Source: Aeriscardovia sp.
GTDB lineage: Bacteria; Actinomycetota; Actinomycetes; Actinomycetales; Bifidobacteriaceae
DNA length: 64,000 bases
Assembly (NCBI GenBank): GCA_017538895.1
Contig: JAFYHY010000074.1
Location: 1 to 64,000 of the forward strand
Reading direction: 5' to 3'
In this document: positions 17,553 to 26,678 of the stretch, one piece after another
Numbering within the stretch: the first letter of the stretch is position 1
Layout: every line of letters starts with the position of its first letter
Translations under genes and position numbers: made by a program
Notes under the pieces: generated by a model
Databases searched by the model: none
What the model saw: the letters and a program-made list of their open reading frames with translations, nothing else
Told to the model about the DNA's origin: nothing

Positions 17553-18419
17553 ATGAAGACGAAATGGGTGAAGAAAGCAGTAATGTTAGCATCTGCTGCA
17601 GCAATGCTTGTCGTTATTGCAGCCTGCGGTAATTCAAAAGCTCATTCTACTTCAACCTCAGTGGCAGCAAGCAGCAAAACCCACGATGGGGAAGTAACTA
17701 TGGCAAAAGCTTTTGAAAAAGGAACAAGCATTTGGTATCTTTCAGCTCAACCATCTGAAAATGCTCGTATTTCACAAGCATTCTACTTCCATGGTGGTGA
17801 AGTGACAGTATTCCAATATGTTGGTGATGATAATCTCACTTATCATGACGTTGAAAATGAAACAACTAGCCAGATAGTACAGACTTTATACCAGTACGAT
17901 AGAGCCGGATGGAATAACGCATTCCCAGATACGTCCTATACTATTCCACAAGCTACTAAGTTTTCTTTCGAAATTCATACTGATGATTCAGGAAAAATGA
18001 CCACTGAAGAAACTTTAATTGATAAATCAGTCATTGATCCTGTTGATGGTCCTCGTTCTATGATTGAAGCAAACCAGAATTCTGATTATGAAGATCCACA
18101 AGGCGATTCCCTATACCTTCCATTAGTCACTATTAAAGACGTTAATAAAGTAAGCCAAATGGGTAAATTACCAGATAATTTCTCTATTGATGGTCAACGC
18201 TATGATGGTTACGCTAATTGGAATAGCGTCATGGGTAATGTTGTTCAGGATATTCAGCTCAGTAACGAAAGTATTGATGTTGATCGCGGTTACATGGTTA
18301 CAGCAGTGCCATCATCAGTCAAAGGATACATTCTCGACGCTCCTAAGACCGATAGTATTAAAACAACAGGAAAGATTTCCCTATCATACTGCTTACAAAA
18401 GAACACACGTACAGCGTAA
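17553..18419 (+). CDS. Predicted lipoprotein of unknown function
   Basis: Not recognised. The start at 17553 is chosen because AAAGGA lies 6-9 bases upstream; an in-frame ATG at 17532 has none. The 288-residue protein has a lipoprotein signal peptide: positive 'MKTKWVKK', a hydrophobic run and lipobox 'VIAAC' with the lipidated Cys at about residue 25. A Ser/Thr/Ala-rich linker follows. The mature part is acidic and polar, rich in aromatic residues ('SIWYLSAQP', 'FYFHGGEVTVFQY'), and predicted mostly beta. It looks like a surface lipoprotein binding domain, but no family motif was found. It is a single-gene unit ended by the hairpin at 18429-18478. Confidence 0.8.
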   Translation: MKTKWVKKAVMLASAAAMLVVIAACGNSKAHSTSTSVAASSKTHDGEVTMAKAFEKGTSIWYLSAQPSENARISQAFYFHGGEVTVFQYVGDDNLTYHDVENETTSQIVQTLYQYDRAGWNNAFPDTSYTIPQATKFSFEIHTDDSGKMTTEETLIDKSVIDPVDGPRSMIEANQNSDYEDPQGDSLYLPLVTIKDVNKVSQMGKLPDNFSIDGQRYDGYANWNSVMGNVVQDIQLSNESIDVDRGYMVTAVPSSVKGYILDAPKTDSIKTTGKISLSYCLQKNTRTA

Positions 18420-18428
18420 TAAGAAATA

Positions 18429-18478
18429 AAAAGAGATGAGGGAAACACAATAGATATTGTATTTCCCTCATCTCTTTT
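18429..18478. terminator. Bidirectional terminator (lipoprotein gene and tRNA-Arg)
   Basis: Perfect 17-bp arms at 18429-18445 and 18462-18478, A-rich on the left and T-rich on the right. An inner ACAAT/ATTGT pair extends the stem. It lies between the lipoprotein stop and the 3' end of the convergent tRNA, so it serves both. Confidence 0.88.
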
Positions 18479-18480
18479 AG

Positions 18481-18553
18481 TGCCCCGAATGCGATTCGAA
18501 CGCACGACACCCGCTTTAGGAGAGCGGTGCTCTATCCCCTGAGCTATCGAGGC
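18481..18553 (-). tRNA. tRNA-Arg (anticodon CCT)
   Basis: On the minus strand a 73-base cloverleaf can be folded. The 7-bp acceptor stem is GCCTCGA with TCGGGGC (one G-U), discriminator A. The anticodon stem is CCGCT/AGCGG around the loop CTCCTAA, giving anticodon CCT, which reads AGG. The T-loop is TTCGAAT. The 3' CCA is not encoded. AGG is a rare arginine codon in the neighbouring genes. Confidence 0.95.
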
Positions 18554-18572
18554 AAATCAACACTAATAGTAC

Positions 18573-18578
18573 ATTATA
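18573..18578 (-). promoter_or_regulatory. -10 box of the tRNA-Arg promoter
   Basis: The minus strand reads a perfect TATAAT, 20 bases upstream of the tRNA 5' end, which leaves a leader of about 13 bases. No good -35 match is seen at the expected distance. Confidence 0.5.
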
Positions 18579-18660
18579 TCCTGGATAAAAGTATAGAGAA
18601 TTTCTACATCGTCCCCTTTGTCTCGTAATCTAACATAGGTATGATGTTGAGGAGGATAGA

Positions 18661-20061
18661 ATGAGTCAGCGGCACAACAGTCAGCAAAACACAGCAAATG
18701 ATGAATATGATATTGATCGCGTAAACAGCCGCAAATGGGGATACAATATCGCTCAAGTGGATGAATTCTTAACTCATATTCCTGATTTATCAACTCATAC
18801 ACAACCATCATTAACTGAACATGATGTCCAAGTTATCGCTTTTGACTTGGAAAAAGGCGGGTACTCTATCCGAGACGTTGATCGTCTTCTCTTAGAAACT
18901 CAACAACGCATTGTTGATGCACACACACAATGGGTTTTTGACCATAATGAAACACCACAATGGGTGCAGGAAACATATCAGCTAGCATCCACAGTACAAC
19001 CACGTGCAGAACTTGATAAAACACATCGTTTTACACGAGGTTCTAAAAAAGAACCAGCATACGATATTCGTCAAGTAGATCAAGTAGTTGATGATGCATG
19101 GAAAGTCATTTCTGAAACATTACACATCCGTACATCAGCATCACTCAAGAATGCAGAAAATATTACTGCTAAAAAAGTTTCTAACGCACTCTTTACACAA
19201 CGTAAAGCTGCTAACGGATATAAAGAAGAACCAGTTGATGCGTACTTAAACCGTATTATTCAAATCCTTGAACGTTTTGAATCTATCCAACGGTTAGGTT
19301 TAACGGTTCACTTTACTTCTCAACAGTTAGAACAACAGTCGCAATACACACAACAAGCATCACAAAGAACAGAACTAAAACCATTAATGAAGCCTCTTAG
19401 CGTACAACCAGTAGCAGAAAACGAGAAGACGCAAATCTTTAAACCTGTCAAAGAATCACACGTCCAATCGCCTGAAGTTGCGCCAGATGTGACATCCGTT
19501 TTCCCTAAAGATATGTTCGTAAGCACCTCATTACAGCCTATGAATAATAATGATAATGATGTTATACCAACACCATCTGCGCTTGTTATACCTCCATCTT
19601 TTGCAACTGGACACCCGCTTCCAGACCCAACAATCAGTGATAAAACAACTGATATCACAGAAGAAAAAACTTCATCACAAGAATTTGCAACACAATACTT
19701 TGCTAATAAAGTTGATCATTTCACAGATGCTGCTCCCACGCAGGAGAAAGAAGAGTCTCAGCAACCAACCTCAGTAGGAATGCATACCTATCAAACAAAC
19801 CTCTCAACAGACAATTCATACATGACAGGGACACTCAGTGATTTAATGTCTCAGCAAAGTATTCCACCAACAACACATCATGCGCCACGTCACTCAAAGC
19901 AAGCAGAAGAAGAAAACTTGCTTACCACGCAACATGACCATGAACAGATTGATCCTGATCAGTATCTCGCAGAGATCATGAAACCAAGTGTGACAACAAC
20001 TTTTAATTTTGATATTCCAGATTTACAATTCCCTCAATCAAATACTAGGGAGAGAGAGTAA
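18661..20061 (+). CDS. DivIVA-domain repeat protein
   Basis: Protein of 466 residues with several copies of the short DivIVA N-terminal motif (F-x-GYxxxxVDxFL), which in DivIVA binds curved membrane. Copies: 'VNSRKWGYNIAQVDEFL' (about 20-37), 'FDLEKGGYSIRDVDRLLLE' (about 60-80), 'SKKEPAYDIRQVDQVVDDAW' (about 125-145) and a weaker one, 'RKAANGYKEEPVDAYLNRI' (about 180-198). Residues 220-466 are Gln/Thr/Pro/Ser-rich and look disordered. A DivIVA-repeat family (TIGR03543, as recalled) exists in actinobacteria; its function is not established. GAGGAGG at 18649-18655 gives a very strong ribosome site. Membrane hydrolase, recO and uppS genes follow. A polar or septal location is inferred from the motif. 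Confidence 0.85.
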   Translation: MSQRHNSQQNTANDEYDIDRVNSRKWGYNIAQVDEFLTHIPDLSTHTQPSLTEHDVQVIAFDLEKGGYSIRDVDRLLLETQQRIVDAHTQWVFDHNETPQWVQETYQLASTVQPRAELDKTHRFTRGSKKEPAYDIRQVDQVVDDAWKVISETLHIRTSASLKNAENITAKKVSNALFTQRKAANGYKEEPVDAYLNRIIQILERFESIQRLGLTVHFTSQQLEQQSQYTQQASQRTELKPLMKPLSVQPVAENEKTQIFKPVKESHVQSPEVAPDVTSVFPKDMFVSTSLQPMNNNDNDVIPTPSALVIPPSFATGHPLPDPTISDKTTDITEEKTSSQEFATQYFANKVDHFTDAAPTQEKEESQQPTSVGMHTYQTNLSTDNSYMTGTLSDLMSQQSIPPTTHHAPRHSKQAEEENLLTTQHDHEQIDPDQYLAEIMKPSVTTTFNFDIPDLQFPQSNTRERE

Positions 20062-20134
20062 AGTATAAGGATCATTATTCTGATCACAGGAGATACATGC
20101 GGTACCTGAAACAATAAGGAACATAAGGAGTGAG

Positions 20135-21877
20135 ATGTCTACAGAGCAAAATACGCGTCAATTTAAACATCGATGGTCATATCGCACACGCATTCTTGCC
20201 AGCATTCCTGTTTTCCTTATCCTGATTGGTATCCTTACCTTCGCATCAGGTATGTCTGCCGTATCATGGAGCGACCAACCAATGAACAGAACCATACAAA
20301 CAATGACTGGTAACACAGCTGTAAAAATGGTTCCAACATCCCATTCACTGCACTGCAATACGCAGGAATCTGTTGTTGGGCAACCTGGTTTATGTTCAGT
20401 GTCGCTCACTTCAGGAGTGTATAAAGTTGCCACTAAAATGTTAACGTTTATGGCAACAGAACCACACACGCATGATACTCAACTGATCCATCTGCTGCTT
20501 CATTACCCGATTGGTGATACTGGAAAAATGCCAGGCATCATCTTTATTTCTGGTGCTGGAACCGGATCAGCAACTGGAGCCTATCAAGATCAAGCAGACT
20601 ATTATGCTTCTGCAGGTTTCATGGCAGCAACAGTTGATAAACCAGTATGGAATACAACTGCTCTTACGCGTAACTATCCTGCCATGGCACACGTATACGA
20701 TCACGCAATTAGTATTATGGCACAACAAAAAAATATTGATCCTAATGCCATTGGTATTCACATCGATTCCGAATCAGGGTGGATTGACCCATATATGCAA
20801 GACTTTGATCACAAGATCGATTTCCAAGTTCTCGCATCACCAATGCTGTTCGAACCACGTGAAGCAGTCGCCTTCTTCGTTGCACAAGACTTTTCAATCG
20901 TCGGCGCTAACCCAGGTTATCAAGCAATGGTACGACACATTTTCAGCGCCAACTTTGACATGTTTGGATTAACCAACGCTACTATCAACCCATTTACTGA
21001 TAAAACCTTCACCATTCCAACATTTCTAGCCTACGGATCCAGAGATGTTCTCACCAGCCAAGTTGACGGCATGATGAAAATCATGGAAATGGCACAAAAA
21101 GCCGGTAACACCAACTTCGTGCTCAGAGATTACCCATTTGCAGACCATATTCTTCGTATCGGTAATGGAGCAGCAGGAGATACCACTCTTGCCGATCATT
21201 ATTTACAAGAAACCCTTGAATGGAGTGCTGGAATCGTCAAAGGCTACAAGCAAGTTGCTCCAAAGGTTGCAGGACACGAAATATATCAATCAATCGGATT
21301 ACCAAAAATCCATGCCACAAAAGTAGGTACCCTCTACTTTGTTATCCTTCACTGCCTACTAATTTTAGCGCTCTTCACCTCAATCATTTTCTCACTCATC
21401 GTTCTAGTAAAAAAGATCGTTGCACTTGTCAAAAAACAAAAAGACCCTATCGCCTTCGTAAACGGATTTGGACGCGTCACCCTCTTCATGGTTATCGATA
21501 GCCTGCTAGCCTTCTTACTCTTTATCGCAGCAGTCGCACAAATCATTTGGCGTGTCTCACTACTCGGATGGGGAGCAGCACCAATACAACCAGCAGGAAT
21601 GATCTACTGGAGCTGGTACGTCATCCAAATCGCCTGTGTTATCGTCGTCTGGACATGGGCACGCGTCATTGTCAACGTCATCGAAGCTGGAGCAGACAGA
21701 GGCTGGTTCCACTGGTTTAAACGCATCGCCCATGAACCAATCGAACCAACAGTACAAAGCCATAATGAACCATTCTTCGCTACCACAAAACTAGGCGTCA
21801 CCTATTTCATTATCCTTGCTGTCACCATGCTCCTTATCCTTCTCTGCTTCGCTTTCTGGGGACTCTTCCTCTACTAA
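20135..21877 (+). CDS. Membrane-anchored alpha/beta-hydrolase-like protein
   Basis: Protein of 580 residues: an N-terminal membrane segment (about 22-44), an outside domain of about 320 residues with alpha/beta-hydrolase character, then four C-terminal membrane segments (about 397-425, 445-472, 485-515, 552-578). In the hydrolase part, 'PGIIFISGAGTGS' fits an oxyanion loop, 'GSRDVLTS' the acid-residue loop and 'YPFADHILR' the catalytic His loop. The nucleophile elbow should read G-x-S-x-G but is 'IGIHIDSESGW', so the catalytic Ser is in a degenerate context. It could be an acyl-transfer or dipeptidyl-peptidase-like enzyme on envelope lipids, or an inactive relative. recO starts 12 bases after its stop. 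Confidence 0.7.
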   Translation: MSTEQNTRQFKHRWSYRTRILASIPVFLILIGILTFASGMSAVSWSDQPMNRTIQTMTGNTAVKMVPTSHSLHCNTQESVVGQPGLCSVSLTSGVYKVATKMLTFMATEPHTHDTQLIHLLLHYPIGDTGKMPGIIFISGAGTGSATGAYQDQADYYASAGFMAATVDKPVWNTTALTRNYPAMAHVYDHAISIMAQQKNIDPNAIGIHIDSESGWIDPYMQDFDHKIDFQVLASPMLFEPREAVAFFVAQDFSIVGANPGYQAMVRHIFSANFDMFGLTNATINPFTDKTFTIPTFLAYGSRDVLTSQVDGMMKIMEMAQKAGNTNFVLRDYPFADHILRIGNGAAGDTTLADHYLQETLEWSAGIVKGYKQVAPKVAGHEIYQSIGLPKIHATKVGTLYFVILHCLLILALFTSIIFSLIVLVKKIVALVKKQKDPIAFVNGFGRVTLFMVIDSLLAFLLFIAAVAQIIWRVSLLGWGAAPIQPAGMIYWSWYVIQIACVIVVWTWARVIVNVIEAGADRGWFHWFKRIAHEPIEPTVQSHNEPFFATTKLGVTYFIILAVTMLLILLCFAFWGLFLY

Positions 21878-21888
21878 AGGATCATGAA

Positions 21889-22620
21889 ATGTCACTATAC
21901 AGTGATGAAGGACTCGTTCTTAAAACAGTAAAATTAGGTGAAGCCGACCGAATAATCACCATCCTTACTGCACACCACGGTAAAATTCGAGCTGTCGCAA
22001 AAGGAATACGCCGAACACGATCCCGCTTCGGAGCACGTCTAGAGCCCTTTATGAGAAACCAACTCCTCATCGCACAAGGCAGAAATCTCGACGTTATTTT
22101 ACAAGCATCATGCATCGGCAGCTACGCTAACAACATCATCACCAATTACGAAGCTTATATCACCGCAGAAGTCATGTGCGAAACCGCTGATAAGTTATGT
22201 ACCCTAGAAGGAATAGCACAACAAGACCAATACACACTCCTTCTCGGAGCTATTATCGCACTCGCTCAAAAACGATACGTTACTTGGCAAATACGGTTAT
22301 CCTACATTCTTCAAGCTATGGCACTCGCTGGATGGAGACCACAATTAGATGCGTGTGTTATCTGTGGAGCACATACTCAACTGAATTATTTTTCTGTCGC
22401 TCACGGAGGGCTGCTTTGTCAGTATGATGCTGTATCCGGCGCATATCGTGTATCGGGAGCGCAAATAGGCCTCTTACAAGCATTACAACATGCCCCAATA
22501 AAAGGCTATCAAGGGGAAAACGACCCGCAAATTTCTCGAATAGTGGAGACCTGGGCACAATACTATTTAGAACGACCAATTCGGTCGACACAATTAGTAA
22601 ATTTCAAGTATGAGTTTTAA
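21889..22620 (+). CDS. recO: DNA repair protein RecO
   Basis: Recombination mediator of 243 residues that helps load RecA on SSB-coated gaps (RecFOR pathway). The N-terminal OB fold starts 'YSDEGLVLKTVKLGEADRII', followed by 'VAKGIRRTRSRFGARLEPF', a classic RecO stretch. The C-terminal part has a zinc-type cluster, 'CVICGAH' and a later 'GGLLCQYD'. AAGGA lies just before the ATG. The 3' end overlaps the uppS start by 11 bases, so the two are translated together; recO-uppS linkage is common in actinobacteria. Confidence 0.94.
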   Translation: MSLYSDEGLVLKTVKLGEADRIITILTAHHGKIRAVAKGIRRTRSRFGARLEPFMRNQLLIAQGRNLDVILQASCIGSYANNIITNYEAYITAEVMCETADKLCTLEGIAQQDQYTLLLGAIIALAQKRYVTWQIRLSYILQAMALAGWRPQLDACVICGAHTQLNYFSVAHGGLLCQYDAVSGAYRVSGAQIGLLQALQHAPIKGYQGENDPQISRIVETWAQYYLERPIRSTQLVNFKYEF

Positions 22621-23395
22621 GAACGTGGACTATACGTCTTTAGATATTCCGGCTGCTCCTTTTTCCGATCCTTCTATCATCCCTCATTTTGCACATGGTA
22701 AGGTTCCACGCCACGTTGGTGTCATTATGGATGGAAACGGTCGTTGGGCAAAACAGCAAGGGCTTGTTCGGACTGAAGGACATAAGGCTGCTGAGCCAGT
22801 TGTCTTTGATACGATTGCTGGCGCCATTGAAGCAGGTGTCCGTTATCTTACCCTCTATACCTTTTCAACGGAAAACTGGAACCGTTCTCCTTCCGAAGTT
22901 CGTTTTCTCATGGGATTCTCACGAGATATCATCCATCGTCGTGTCCAACAAATGAATGATTGGGGTGTTCGTGTCCGATGGGCAGGACGACGCCCGCGCC
23001 TCTGGAAATCAGTCATCGATGAGCTCGAAGATGCTATGGAAAAAACCAAAAATAATAAAGTCATTGATGTTGTTTTCGCCATTAACTACGGTGGCCGCGC
23101 TGAAATAGCTGATGCAGCTGCAGCAATCGCCCGTGATGTTCGCGACAGAAAAATCTCTGGAGACCGTGTCACCGAAAAAATGATCCAAGAACATCTATAT
23201 AACCCTGATATCCCTAATGTTGATCTTGTCATGCGTACATCAGGAGAGATGCGTACCAGCAATTTCTTACCATGGGAAATCGCGTATTCAGAATTTGATT
23301 TTGAACCTGAGCTATGGCCAGATTGTGGGCGAGAAGTTCTCTGGCGAGCAATTCAAAAATACACTGAACGTAATCGCCGATTCGGAAAAGCGTAA
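22610..23395 (+). CDS. uppS: Undecaprenyl (polyprenyl) diphosphate synthase
   Basis: Cis-prenyltransferase of 261 residues that elongates farnesyl diphosphate with isopentenyl units into the lipid carrier used for peptidoglycan. Signature 'VGVIMDGNGRWAKQQGL' carries the catalytic Asp at about residue 41. 'LTLYTFSTENWNRS' and 'VDLVMRTSGEMRTSNFLPWE' hold the substrate-binding Trp, Arg and Ser residues, and 'YSEFDFEPELWPD' closes the domain. One detail: relatives usually have 'TSGE-RLSNF', here the loop reads 'GEMRTSN'. The start lies inside recO. The enzyme connects the mevalonate genes at 47-51 kb with MraY at 60 kb. Confidence 0.95.
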   Translation: MSFKNVDYTSLDIPAAPFSDPSIIPHFAHGKVPRHVGVIMDGNGRWAKQQGLVRTEGHKAAEPVVFDTIAGAIEAGVRYLTLYTFSTENWNRSPSEVRFLMGFSRDIIHRRVQQMNDWGVRVRWAGRRPRLWKSVIDELEDAMEKTKNNKVIDVVFAINYGGRAEIADAAAAIARDVRDRKISGDRVTEKMIQEHLYNPDIPNVDLVMRTSGEMRTSNFLPWEIAYSEFDFEPELWPDCGREVLWRAIQKYTERNRRFGKA

Positions 23396-23467
23396 AACAA
23401 TTAGCGTTTATCAAACAAAATGGCATAAGTTTATGTACAACATATCATTAGATGAAAGAAGGATATG

Positions 23468-25042
23468 ATGAGCGATACCGAAAAAAATTCTTCACCAACC
23501 GAGAAGAAAGATCCAACCATTATCACTCCTGAAGATCTTCCACAGGATTCCTCACATCGTACTCGTCATACATGGAGCTACAAAGGAAAAACAATTGACT
23601 ATGATGCCATTGTAGGAACACTCCGCATCAATACTCCAAAAGTTAAACCAGCAGCCAGCATTTTCTATTCCATGTTCGTTGTAGTTGACGCCGATGGTAA
23701 CAACGATCCAACACGACCAGTCACCTTCGTATTTAACGGCGGTCCAGGATCATCATCAACCTTCTTAATGATGGGATCCTTCGGTCCAAAACGAATCTCT
23801 ATCCCAGATCTCGCTCCAGGTGAAGGCGCACCATACACTCTTATTGAAAACAATGAATATTGCCTCTTGCCAGTCTCAGACATTGTTTTCATCGATGCTG
23901 CAGGAGCAGGCTTCTCTCAGATCGCTGACAAAGCAAAAGCTGAATTATGGAGCGTTGACGGTGACGTTGCAGGATTCAGCCAATTCATTCAACGCTGGTG
24001 CACCAAGTACGGTCGCTGGAACTCACCAAAATACCTCTTTGGCGAATCCTACGGAACAACACGTGGATCACTACTCACCCTCAAGATGGAACAAGATGGC
24101 ATCTCCTTAACCGGCGCCACCTTAATCAGCAACATCCTTGATTACGCATACACTTTTGATCTCAACGACCAGTACTATATCGGTTACATGCCAACATATG
24201 CTATGATTTCCCAATTCCATCACAAAGCAGGTCAAGAAAAAACCATCAAAGAACATGCTATGGACGCACGCATCTTCGCAGAAGAATACCGTAAAGCACT
24301 TTCGCGCGGTGACGCACTCGACTCTGAATCCAAAGAACGCGTTGCACAAGCATATGCTCAACTAACCGGACTACCAGCAACCTATATCGAAGACTCCAAC
24401 CTCCGTGTCCCAGACGGACGCTACCGCAAACAGATACTTCGCAAAGAAGAAAAAATCGTTGGCCGCTATGATGGTCGCGTCTCTGGATACGACATGGACC
24501 CAATCAGCGATGATGAAACATTCATCGTTGATGACGCCTATCTCAGCCCAGAATACAGTGCACTTGCCAACGAATATCTCCGTAAAGAACTCGGGTGGGA
24601 AACCGATGAAGAACGCATCGCTTTCGCACCATTCGATTGGACAACCACCGAACCAGGAAAAGGCTGGGTATGGACACACAAGACCCCATATCACATGAAA
24701 GCTGATGAATGGGGATACATGCCATTTCCTAACACTCTAGGCGACCTTGCCGATGCTATCGTCCAAGAACCAAAGCTAAAAGTCCTTATTGGCAACGGAT
24801 ACTACGATCTCGCAACCCCATTCTTCCAAACAGAATACGATATCGACCATCTCGCTCTACCACAAGCACTACGCAAGAACATTGCATTAACCTACTACGA
24901 ATCCGGACACATGATTTACACAGCACCACAAGCGCTCGATAAGTTATATAACGACCTCGTCAAGTTCTATACAACAGACGCCGATCACATGAGCGAACTC
25001 GATGAACGTGAAAATCTACCATCCCTACAACTCAACCTCTAA
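23468..25042 (+). CDS. S10-family serine carboxypeptidase
   Basis: Serine carboxypeptidase-like protein of 524 residues. Catalytic features in order: 'VFNGGPGSSSTFLMMG' (oxyanion region), 'LFGESYGTTRGS' (nucleophile Ser), 'LIGNGYYDLATPF' (Asp) and 'YESGHMIYT' (His). ATG 23468 is preferred over 23465 because of its distance from AGGA at 23460-23463. No signal peptide is present, so the enzyme is predicted cytoplasmic, unlike secreted or vacuolar eukaryotic S10 enzymes. It would remove C-terminal residues from imported peptides; the substrate is unknown. Synonymous codons here favour C-ending forms more than in nearby genes such as dusB. Confidence 0.9.
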   Translation: MSDTEKNSSPTEKKDPTIITPEDLPQDSSHRTRHTWSYKGKTIDYDAIVGTLRINTPKVKPAASIFYSMFVVVDADGNNDPTRPVTFVFNGGPGSSSTFLMMGSFGPKRISIPDLAPGEGAPYTLIENNEYCLLPVSDIVFIDAAGAGFSQIADKAKAELWSVDGDVAGFSQFIQRWCTKYGRWNSPKYLFGESYGTTRGSLLTLKMEQDGISLTGATLISNILDYAYTFDLNDQYYIGYMPTYAMISQFHHKAGQEKTIKEHAMDARIFAEEYRKALSRGDALDSESKERVAQAYAQLTGLPATYIEDSNLRVPDGRYRKQILRKEEKIVGRYDGRVSGYDMDPISDDETFIVDDAYLSPEYSALANEYLRKELGWETDEERIAFAPFDWTTTEPGKGWVWTHKTPYHMKADEWGYMPFPNTLGDLADAIVQEPKLKVLIGNGYYDLATPFFQTEYDIDHLALPQALRKNIALTYYESGHMIYTAPQALDKLYNDLVKFYTTDADHMSELDERENLPSLQLNL

Positions 25043-25054
25043 ATAAATACAAAC

Positions 25055-25089
25055 AGTAGGGATGTCCCTCAAAAAGAGACGTCCCCACT
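25055..25089 (+). terminator. Probable terminator after S10 peptidase
   Basis: Imperfect hairpin: AGTAGGGATGTCCCTC pairs with GAGACGTCCCCACT through two G-U pairs and a 2-base bulge, around an AAAAA loop. It lies 13 bases after the stop. No T run follows, so confidence is moderate. Confidence 0.5.
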
Positions 25090-25157
25090 AAACTGTCACA
25101 ATACATTTATAAAATCTCTATACGTCTACTAATAATTAATTGAATGGAAGGTCTGTC

Positions 25158-26675
25158 GTGTCAGAGTCAAAACTTGATGCAGTAATTTCTTTGGCAAAAC
25201 GTCGAGGATTCGTTTTCCCTGCAGGAGAAATTTATGGTGGAACACGTTCCGCATGGGACTACGGCCCACTTGGTGTCGCACTAAAAGACAACATCAAGCA
25301 CGAGTGGTGGCACTCAATGGTCACAACACGATGCGATGTTGAAGGAGTAGATACCTCCATTATTCTTCCATCCGATGTATGGGTTGCCTCCGGCCACGTC
25401 AAAGTCTTCAATGACCCATTAATCGAATGCCTCAACTGCCATAAACGCTTCCGCGCAGACACCCTTGAAGAAGCCTTCGCAGAGAAAAAAGGACGTAACC
25501 CATCAGGCCTCGAAGAAATTGCCTGCCCAGCATGCGGAATCACCGGAAACTGGACAGAACCACGCGACTTCAACATGATGCTCCGCACTAACCTTGGCCC
25601 AGTAGAAGACGACCATAGCCTCCACTACTTACGACCAGAAACCGCACAAGGCATGTTTGTCGACTTCCAACAAGTCCTCACTTCATCACGCAAAAAGCCA
25701 CCATTCGGCATCGCCAACATCGGCAAATCATTCCGTAACGAAATCACCCCAGGAAACTTCATCTTCCGCACTCGCGAGTTTGAACAGATGGAAATGGAAT
25801 TCTTCGTCGTTCCAGGAACAGATGAAGAATGGCAACAATACTGGATTGATACACGTACACGCTGGTATACCGATCTTGGTATTAAAAAAGAAAATCTCCG
25901 CCATTATGAACATCCAAAAGCAAAGCTTGCTCACTATTCCAAACGAACTGTTGATATTGAGTATCGTTTTGGCTTTGATGGATCTAATTGGGGTGAGCTT
26001 GAAGGCATCGCTAACCGAACTGATTTCGATTTAAGGGCACACTCTGATCACTCCGGCAAAGACTTGAGCTATTTCGATCAAGTTAATGGCGAACGCTATA
26101 TTCCATATGTTATTGAGCCAGCAGCAGGTTTAACTCGTTCCCTCATGGCATTCCTTGTTGATGCGTATGATGTTGATGAAGCACCAAACACTAAAGGTGG
26201 TGTCGATCGTCGTACTGTTTTGCACTTGGATCCTCGTTTAGCTCCAGTGAAGGCAGCTGTCTTACCACTCAGTAAGAAAGAACCATTGCAGTCTATTGCT
26301 CATAATCTTGCTGCAGATCTCCGTGAACAAGACTGGAATATTGATTACGATGAATCTGGTGCAATCGGACGTCGCTACCGTCGTGAAGACGAAATTGGTA
26401 CACCATTATGTATCACCGTTGATTTCGATACAGTAGATGATCACTCTGTCACTATTCGTAATCGTGATACGATGCAGCAAGAACGTATCAATATTGATAA
26501 AGTTGTCAATTATGTTCGTGATCATATTGTTCCGCAGCGCACGAAGCACGCATTAGGTCCAGTTTCAGTCGTTGGATCTATGTCAGCTGATGGTGCTGCT
26601 GATCTTGCACAAGAAGATGGTATCGATATTTCAGCTCCAGTAGCAGTCACTGAAGCTTCCGGCGAAGAGGAATAA
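25158..26675 (+). CDS. glyS: Glycyl-tRNA synthetase (single-chain alpha2 type)
   Basis: Charges tRNA-Gly. The start is taken at GTG 25158 with GGAAGG at 25146-25151; an upstream in-frame TTG at 25140 has no site. Class II synthetase of 505 residues: motif 1 region '[20 protein letters not shown]', zinc-like 'CLNCHKRF' and 'CPACGITG', motif 2 '[20 protein letters not shown]', motif 3 '[14 protein letters not shown]', then a C-terminal anticodon-binding domain beginning near '[16 protein letters not shown]'. Codon choice changes sharply at about 25850, in the middle of the gene. dusB follows 3 bases after the stop. Confidence 0.96.
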   Translation: MSESKLDAVISLAKRRGFVFPAGEIYGGTRSAWDYGPLGVALKDNIKHEWWHSMVTTRCDVEGVDTSIILPSDVWVASGHVKVFNDPLIECLNCHKRFRADTLEEAFAEKKGRNPSGLEEIACPACGITGNWTEPRDFNMMLRTNLGPVEDDHSLHYLRPETAQGMFVDFQQVLTSSRKKPPFGIANIGKSFRNEITPGNFIFRTREFEQMEMEFFVVPGTDEEWQQYWIDTRTRWYTDLGIKKENLRHYEHPKAKLAHYSKRTVDIEYRFGFDGSNWGELEGIANRTDFDLRAHSDHSGKDLSYFDQVNGERYIPYVIEPAAGLTRSLMAFLVDAYDVDEAPNTKGGVDRRTVLHLDPRLAPVKAAVLPLSKKEPLQSIAHNLAADLREQDWNIDYDESGAIGRRYRREDEIGTPLCITVDFDTVDDHSVTIRNRDTMQQERINIDKVVNYVRDHIVPQRTKHALGPVSVVGSMSADGAADLAQEDGIDISAPVAVTEASGEEE

Positions 26676-26678
26676 TTC

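Noticed and set aside
25042-25157. T-box or glycine riboswitch before glyS
   Set aside because: The 115-base gap holds only a short terminator-like hairpin close to the previous gene; no T-box sequence or paired glycine aptamers could be found.
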